From assembly GCA_000433735.1 (NCBI GenBank), contig HF998264.1:1-11577 (forward strand): a stretch of 11,577 nt of DNA. Direction: 5' to 3'. Under the pieces are notes generated by a model. The model did no database searches. It saw only the letters and a list, made by a program, of their open reading frames with translations, and was not told the DNA's origin. Position numbers and translations under genes: made by a program. Of this stretch, positions 7,995-11,577 are shown in pieces; position 1 is the stretch's first letter, and every line of letters begins with the position of its first letter. This DNA is from Clostridium sp. CAG:167. GTDB taxonomy: Bacteria > Bacillota > Clostridia > Lachnospirales > Lachnospiraceae.

Positions 7995-10178
7995 TTATTT
8001 GATCTTAAACAGTTTTTTGTATGCTTTTTTCTTAGAAGCAGGTGTTTTCAGTTTTGCTTTCTTTGCAATTCCCTTGAACGCATTCTTGCCTACGCTCTTA
8101 ACTTTCTTGCCTTTTACAGTAACAGTCTTCAGAGCAGAACATTTGTAGAACGCTTTCTTACCAATCTTTGTCACATTCTTACCGATGGTAACCTTCTTCA
8201 GCTTCTTGCATTTTGCAAATGCATTACTGCCAATAGCTGTAACTTTTACGCTCTTGCCTTTGATCTTAACAGTTGCTCCGATAGTAGCAGATGTAAGTTT
8301 CTTACTTTTAACACCTGTTACAGTTACCTTCGTTTTGCTGGTCGCTTTGTATTTCAGTTTACCAACCGTATATGTTTTTCCTTTTACAGGACCTTTTACA
8401 GTGGCTGGTTTGTTGGTCTGTGCAGGATCTGCAGTTTTCACAGGAAGTGGATCCGCATCCTTTGTCTTGTATCCCCAAACAGACAGATCGTTATTTCCTA
8501 CGATTGTCAGGCACATTACTTTATCCTTTGTACCTTCTTTTGTCTGCTCTACAAATACACCCTGGTAAGTAGCTTCATCCTTAGACTGAGTAGAAGAAGC
8601 AGATTTGATCTTCAATGTAACATATGGTCCGTCACTGGCCTGTGACCAGGTTCCGGTGTACTCTCCGGTTACTGTACCATCCAGATTCAGCGTCATGGTT
8701 TTTTCTGTTACACATTCTTTATCTGCCGCCTTCACATTTACCATGGAAAGGATCTGATAACTTCCGGCAACCTTAGCTGCATCATAAGCCTTTGTCGCCA
8801 ATGTCTCGCCATCATATTCAAATGGTGCTGCTACGATTCCACCGTTCTTTGCCACAAACAACTGATGAATACGATCTTCAAAATATTCACCCTTATTTGT
8901 AAATCTCGTATGGTATACTACATAGTTTTTGCCATCGGTATCCGAAAGCACAGAGTTATGTCCCTGGGCAACAAAACCATAATCCATATGATTCCATTTA
9001 TAGTAACTCATAAGACGGGTTCCGATTGTTCCAAAACCATAACGGCTTATCATGGAATAAGTCCCTGACTCAGCATCTACACCATCTCCTACAAATCTGG
9101 CATCGTCTCCACTGATATCTTTATATGGGCCGGCAAGTGAATCAGATGTCCAGACTCTCATATTATAACCTTTTGCAGCTTCCAATCCTTCATAAGAAAT
9201 GAAAAGGTAGTATTTGCTGCCAATCTTTTTAATGTAAGATGCCTCGCCGCCGCAGTAAGCAAAACCGCCGCCTGCGATCTTAATTCCCATGTAAGGATCC
9301 GATTCATTCACCTTATACTGATACTTATGTGTTGTATCTCTAAGGCCTGTTGTTTTATCCAGCTCAATGAGGTAGATACCGCCATCCCAGGATCCATAGG
9401 ACATCCACAGTTTACCGTTATCATACAGCACACAAGGATCAATGGCATGAGCACAATATTCACGGTTAGAACGAGACTCTTTGAATGTAGTTCCTGCTGC
9501 AATGGATGGCTTTGCACCATCTTTTACCATATAACGGGCATTCAAATCTGTATCTCCTGTTACTGCCTTGTAATCTGTCTTGGTGTAGTCATAATCTCCC
9601 TTATCAAAACCAGAGTATACAATGGCACTCTTTCTTGTCCAGTCTCCATTCAAAGACTTGGATGTAAGCAGGGTAATAACAGAGTTACGGTTGATACCGG
9701 CAATACTCATGTACATCATCCAGGCACCCTTGGTACCATCACCATTATCGTAATCCGGATTCCAGATCACATCCGGCGCCCACAGGTTTCCATGGATATT
9801 CCAATAACCTGCACTCTTAGCCCCCATACTTGCCCATTTTGCATCTTCCGCAAATAAAGTGGCTGCTGATGTATTGATGTTGTTTGTGAAAGTTTTCCAT
9901 TCTTTCAGATCCAGAGAATACGCAAAACTCTTGTGAGATCCAAAGATAAAATAAATCTTCTTTCTGCTGTTATCCGCATTCTGAGTTCCATACACTACAC
10001 TTTTGTCAGAATATGTTTCACCTTCATAGTATCCGATCACGATAGATGGATCATGAATCTTTGCATATCCGGACGCTGCTTCTTCCGCCGCTTTTGATGT
10101 TCCATTGTTTGCCGGAGCAATGGTGATCATCATAACAAGAGAAAGAATAACAGCCAGCACTTTGTTCATTCTTTTCAT
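7995..10178 (-). CDS. Secreted GH43 endo-arabinanase-like protein with C-terminal lysine-rich LRR domain
   Basis: The likely role is hydrolysis of alpha-1,5-arabinan in pectin side chains, outside the cell. Residues 1-23 or 1-30 are a signal peptide: basic start, hydrophobic 7-20, possible cleavage after APA23 or SKA30. A GH43 five-bladed propeller covers about 38-460. D43 (IHDPS) fits the catalytic base, D247 (HAIDP) the pKa modulator and E312 (GGEAS) the acid. H407 (QGHNS) fits the metal-binding histidine of Abn2-type arabinanases. Residues about 470-572 resemble the small beta domain that follows GH43 in that group. After a linker (573-600), 601-727 is a very lysine-rich region with BspA-type repeats (AFAKCKKLKKVTIG, AFYKCSALKTVTV), probably for surface attachment. 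There is no LPXTG motif. GGAGGT precedes the ATG by 6 bases. Arabinan as substrate is inferred from fold and motifs. Its place between rplL and rpoB is unusual. Confidence 0.88.
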   Translation of the reverse strand: MKRMNKVLAVILSLVMMITIAPANNGTSKAAEEAASGYAKIHDPSIVIGYYEGETYSDKSVVYGTQNADNSRKKIYFIFGSHKSFAYSLDLKEWKTFTNNINTSAATLFAEDAKWASMGAKSAGYWNIHGNLWAPDVIWNPDYDNGDGTKGAWMMYMSIAGINRNSVITLLTSKSLNGDWTRKSAIVYSGFDKGDYDYTKTDYKAVTGDTDLNARYMVKDGAKPSIAAGTTFKESRSNREYCAHAIDPCVLYDNGKLWMSYGSWDGGIYLIELDKTTGLRDTTHKYQYKVNESDPYMGIKIAGGGFAYCGGEASYIKKIGSKYYLFISYEGLEAAKGYNMRVWTSDSLAGPYKDISGDDARFVGDGVDAESGTYSMISRYGFGTIGTRLMSYYKWNHMDYGFVAQGHNSVLSDTDGKNYVVYHTRFTNKGEYFEDRIHQLFVAKNGGIVAAPFEYDGETLATKAYDAAKVAGSYQILSMVNVKAADKECVTEKTMTLNLDGTVTGEYTGTWSQASDGPYVTLKIKSASSTQSKDEATYQGVFVEQTKEGTKDKVMCLTIVGNNDLSVWGYKTKDADPLPVKTADPAQTNKPATVKGPVKGKTYTVGKLKYKATSKTKVTVTGVKSKKLTSATIGATVKIKGKSVKVTAIGSNAFAKCKKLKKVTIGKNVTKIGKKAFYKCSALKTVTVKGKKVKSVGKNAFKGIAKKAKLKTPASKKKAYKKLFKIK

Positions 10179-10205
10179 GATTTTACCTCCATTTTTTCTA
10201 CTCTT

Positions 10206-10234
10206 ATTGTATAGTTTGTCCTATATATTATCAA
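10206..10234 (-). promoter_or_regulatory. Sigma-A promoter of the arabinanase gene
   Basis: The minus strand has TTGATA (10229-10234), a 17-base spacer and TACAAT (10206-10211), both close to consensus. Transcription should start near 10199, leaving a leader of about 20 bases that contains little beyond the ribosome-binding site (10185-10190). The gene is therefore independent of the rplJ promoter. A poorer pair, TTGAAA (10273-10278) with TAAAAA, lies upstream at the same spacing. Confidence 0.8.
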
Positions 10235-10246
10235 GTAAAATTTACT
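10234..10246. promoter_or_regulatory. Palindrome touching the -35 of the arabinanase promoter
   Basis: AGTAAA-A-TTTACT is a perfect 13-base inverted repeat that shares one base with the -35 box. Its place would suit a regulator binding site that blocks or aids polymerase. It is A/T rich and does not resemble the AraR operator known from Bacillus, so the regulator is unknown and a chance palindrome is possible. Confidence 0.3.
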
Positions 10247-10305
10247 ATTTTTTTATGGCAATGTTTAGTCATTTTCAAAAATTGCAAACGCCCCTGTCAC
10301 TGCAT

Positions 10306-10347
10306 AAAAAAAGAGGCAGAAAGACACGGATACCGCATCCTCCTGCC
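10306..10347 (-). terminator. Intrinsic terminator after rplL
   Basis: On the minus strand GGCAGGA pairs with TTTCTGCC, and an inner GGAT/ATCC stem forms within it. The hairpin is followed by TCTTTTTTT. It starts about 45 bases past the rplL stop and should end most rplJ-rplL transcripts before the arabinanase gene. Confidence 0.82.
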
Positions 10348-10391
10348 ACTCATCATTTCTGTCCTGATTTAAAAAGCCTTATCAGCCACAA

Positions 10392-10760
10392 TTATTTCAG
10401 TGTAACCTTAGCGCCTTCAGCCTCAAGTTTAGTCTTGATTTCTTCAGCTTCTTCTTTGCTTGCGCCTTCTTTAACTACCTTAGGTGCTCCATCAACAACT
10501 TCTTTTGCTTCTTTCAGTCCAAGACCTGTTACTTCACGAACAACCTTGATAACCTTAACTTTGTTAGCGCCAACTTCTGTCAACTCTACGTCGAACTCGT
10601 CTTTCTCAGCACCTGCTGCTGCACCGTCAGCACCTGCTGCTGCAACTACAACGCCTGCTGCTGCGGAAACGCCGAACTCTTCCTCACATGCTTTTACTAA
10701 ATCATTTAATTCCATAACGCTCATCTCTTTGATAGCATCGATAAATTCCTGTGTTGTCAT
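10392..10760 (-). CDS. rplL: 50S ribosomal protein L7/L12
   Basis: This acidic stalk protein binds L10 in several copies and recruits and activates translation GTPases on the 50S subunit. The 122 residues fit the family. The dimerising, L10-binding N-terminal domain is 1-31, the flexible Ala/Gly hinge 33-53 and the factor-binding C-terminal domain 54-122, with KVKVIKVVREVTGLGLKEAK at 67-86. The start is set at 10760 (MTTQEF). An in-frame ATG at 10775 would add five residues, but its own codons contain the GGAGG that sits 8 bases before 10760, so it is very probably not used. The gene follows rplJ after 54 bases, which hold a small GCCC/GGGC hairpin (10790-10800) without a U run. It shares the rplJ transcript and L10 autoregulation. 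Confidence 0.98.
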   Translation of the reverse strand: MTTQEFIDAIKEMSVMELNDLVKACEEEFGVSAAAGVVVAAAGADGAAAGAEKDEFDVELTEVGANKVKVIKVVREVTGLGLKEAKEVVDGAPKVVKEGASKEEAEEIKTKLEAEGAKVTLK

Positions 10761-10814
10761 TTTAAAATCCTCCATTATTTTTTATTTTTGCCCTAAGGGC
10801 TTCTTTGTTACGAA

Positions 10815-11315
10815 TTACTCTGCAGCGGCTTCGCCCTGAGATTCAGCGATCTGTTTAACCACACGCGCAAAGTTTGTAATTGGTGACTGCAAACTTCCAA
10901 GCAATTTGGAAATAAGAACTTCCTTTGATGGGATTGTTGCAAGGACTTTGATTCCTGCCTCATCATAGTATTCTCCGTCTACAACAGCTCCTTTGAACTG
11001 AAGTGCCTCTGCTTCTTTCGCAAAATCATTTAAGATTCTTGCCGGAGCAGTCTCATCTTCAATGCCAAACGCAATTGCTGTAGGTCCTTCCAGATTCTCA
11101 TCCAGTTTTGCATAGTCTGTACCCTCGAATGCGAGATGCAGCATTGTGTTTTTGTATACCTTGTATACAACGCCAGCCTCTCTTAACTGTTTACGCAATC
11201 TTGTGTCCTGCTCAACAGTCAATCCACGGTAATCAACTAATACTGCGGATTTGGCTTCTGCCACATAACCTTTGATCTCGTCTACGACAGGTGCTTTTAA
11301 TTCGACCTTAGCCAT
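10815..11315 (-). CDS. rplJ: 50S ribosomal protein L10
   Basis: L10 anchors L7/L12 dimers to 23S rRNA at the base of the ribosomal stalk and, as the L10-L12 complex, binds its own mRNA leader to limit synthesis. The 166 residues are full length. Family motifs are VDYRGLTV (27-34), YKNTML (54-59), LEGPTAIAF (75-83) and IPSKEVLISKLLGSLQSPI (128-146). The C-terminal helix that holds L7/L12 follows to residue 158, with an Ala/Glu end. An AGGAGGT site lies 8 bases before the ATG. The gene is first in its transcript here. rplK and rplA, which usually precede it, would lie beyond the window's high-coordinate edge. Confidence 0.98.
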   Translation of the reverse strand: MAKVELKAPVVDEIKGYVAEAKSAVLVDYRGLTVEQDTRLRKQLREAGVVYKVYKNTMLHLAFEGTDYAKLDENLEGPTAIAFGIEDETAPARILNDFAKEAEALQFKGAVVDGEYYDEAGIKVLATIPSKEVLISKLLGSLQSPITNFARVVKQIAESQGEAAAE

Positions 11316-11385
11316 GATTTGTTACCTCCTTTTGATAGTCAGCCGAAGCTGCCTTATAATCTGCCAATCAGAGGAGTTTTTACAT

Positions 11386-11418
11386 AAAAAAATCCCGACT
11401 GCACGCGCAGACCGGAAT
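11386..11418 (-). terminator. Attenuator terminator within the L10 leader
   Basis: On the minus strand AUUCCG pairs with CGGGAU and CUGC with GCAG across a small internal loop, followed by seven U. It lies about 70 bases before the rplJ start codon, so it must be bypassed for L10 and L7/L12 synthesis. Its first arm overlaps the candidate antiterminator pairing. Confidence 0.82.
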
Positions 11419-11502
11419 ATCCATTCAAAAATTCTCAATCATCCTCGGCAAGCGGTTCATCACTCTTACACTTTCGTACTTGCTGTCTACGGCAGTTATA
11501 AC
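11386..11502 (-). ncRNA. Ribosomal protein L10 leader (cis-regulatory RNA)
   Basis: The leader between the promoter and rplJ has the layout of the Firmicutes L10 leader, to which the L10-L12 complex binds. The RNA starts near 11502. A GUAC-GAAA-GUGU hairpin is closed further out by GCAAG pairing with CUUGC. A UGAUGA stretch and a second GAUGA nearby suggest the kink-turn seen in this family. An intrinsic terminator (11386-11418) ends it. CGUAGAC near the 5' end (11485-11491) can form seven pairs with GUCUGCG in the terminator's first arm (11406-11412), a credible antiterminator. Protein binding would free the terminator. The overall call rests on context and pattern, not on a covariance search. 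Confidence 0.8.
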
Positions 11503-11508
11503 TCTGAT

Positions 11509-11537
11509 AGAATAGCATAGGTTTGGGTGGGTGTCAA
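11509..11537 (-). promoter_or_regulatory. Strong sigma-A promoter of rplJ-rplL
   Basis: The minus strand has a perfect TTGACA (11532-11537), a 17-base spacer and TATTCT (11509-11514). The expected start near 11502 coincides with the 5' end of the L10 leader. The promoter separates rplJL from whatever lies upstream. At the window edge the minus strand begins with TTTTTTC, which might be the end of an upstream terminator, but the hairpin would lie outside. Confidence 0.85.
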
Positions 11538-11577
11538 GTGTTTTTTGAGGTTTTTGCAGGGTGTCCTAAAGAAAAAA

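Noticed and set aside
7746..10391. Insertion-sequence or integron origin of the arabinanase cassette
   Set aside because: No transposase remnant, matching terminal inverted repeats or target-site duplication was found by eye at either edge. The hairpins at the two ends differ in sequence.
10761..10775. Upstream ATG for rplL adding MEDFK
   Set aside because: Those codons contain the Shine-Dalgarno sequence of the ATG at 10760, and MTTQEF fits the family start better.
10790..10800. GCCC/GGGC hairpin between rplJ and rplL as a terminator
   Set aside because: The stem has only four pairs and is followed on the minus strand by A-rich sequence instead of U, so it cannot act as an intrinsic terminator.
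10105..10839. Plus-strand open frame with a hydrophobic start opposite the arabinanase 5' end and rplL
   Set aside because: The hydrophobic start mirrors the signal-peptide codons and promoter region, and the Ala/Ser/Thr-rich rest mirrors the rplL hinge. It would run through a terminator and a whole ribosomal protein gene.

Overview
All genes in this window lie on the minus strand. They form a version of the classic bacterial ribosomal-protein/RNA-polymerase locus: rplJ (L10), rplL (L7/L12), an extra gene for a secreted GH43 arabinanase-like protein, rpoB and rpoC. The source is most likely a gut-type Lachnospiraceae (Clostridia). The beta and beta' sequences look clostridial, beta' lacks the large trigger-loop insertion of Proteobacteria, the promoters are canonical sigma-A type, the ribosome-binding sites are strong, and the extra gene ends in a lysine-rich BspA-type leucine-rich repeat domain of the sort common on Lachnospiraceae surface proteins. 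Genus cannot be fixed from the sequence alone.

Layout, in the direction of transcription (high to low coordinates): a strong promoter (11509-11537) drives an L10 leader with an intrinsic attenuator (11386-11502), then rplJ and rplL. A good intrinsic terminator (10306-10347) follows rplL. A new promoter (10206-10234), with a palindrome at its -35 box, drives a 727-residue GH43 protein (7995-10178). Two hairpins (7894-7977) follow, then a strong extended -10 promoter (7844-7872) for rpoB and rpoC, which are 20 bases apart. A long hairpin (131-174) ends rpoC. Beyond it one good promoter (71-99) and two further -35-like boxes point out of the window towards the next unit, which in related genomes is usually rpsL-rpsG-fusA (expected, not seen).

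Together, L10 and L7/L12 build the ribosomal stalk, and beta and beta' form the catalytic core of RNA polymerase. The arabinanase-like protein is functionally unrelated. It should be exported and held at the cell surface, where it would cut the arabinan side chains of plant pectin. It has its own promoter, ribosome-binding site and terminator, so the usual rplL-rpoB junction has become three separately promoted units.

The most unusual points are the carbohydrate-degrading gene inside a highly conserved housekeeping locus, and a possible short plus-strand RNA antisense to the rpoB promoter and leader. The rest is core machinery in good order, with no frameshifts, RNA genes, CRISPR arrays or insertion sequences seen.
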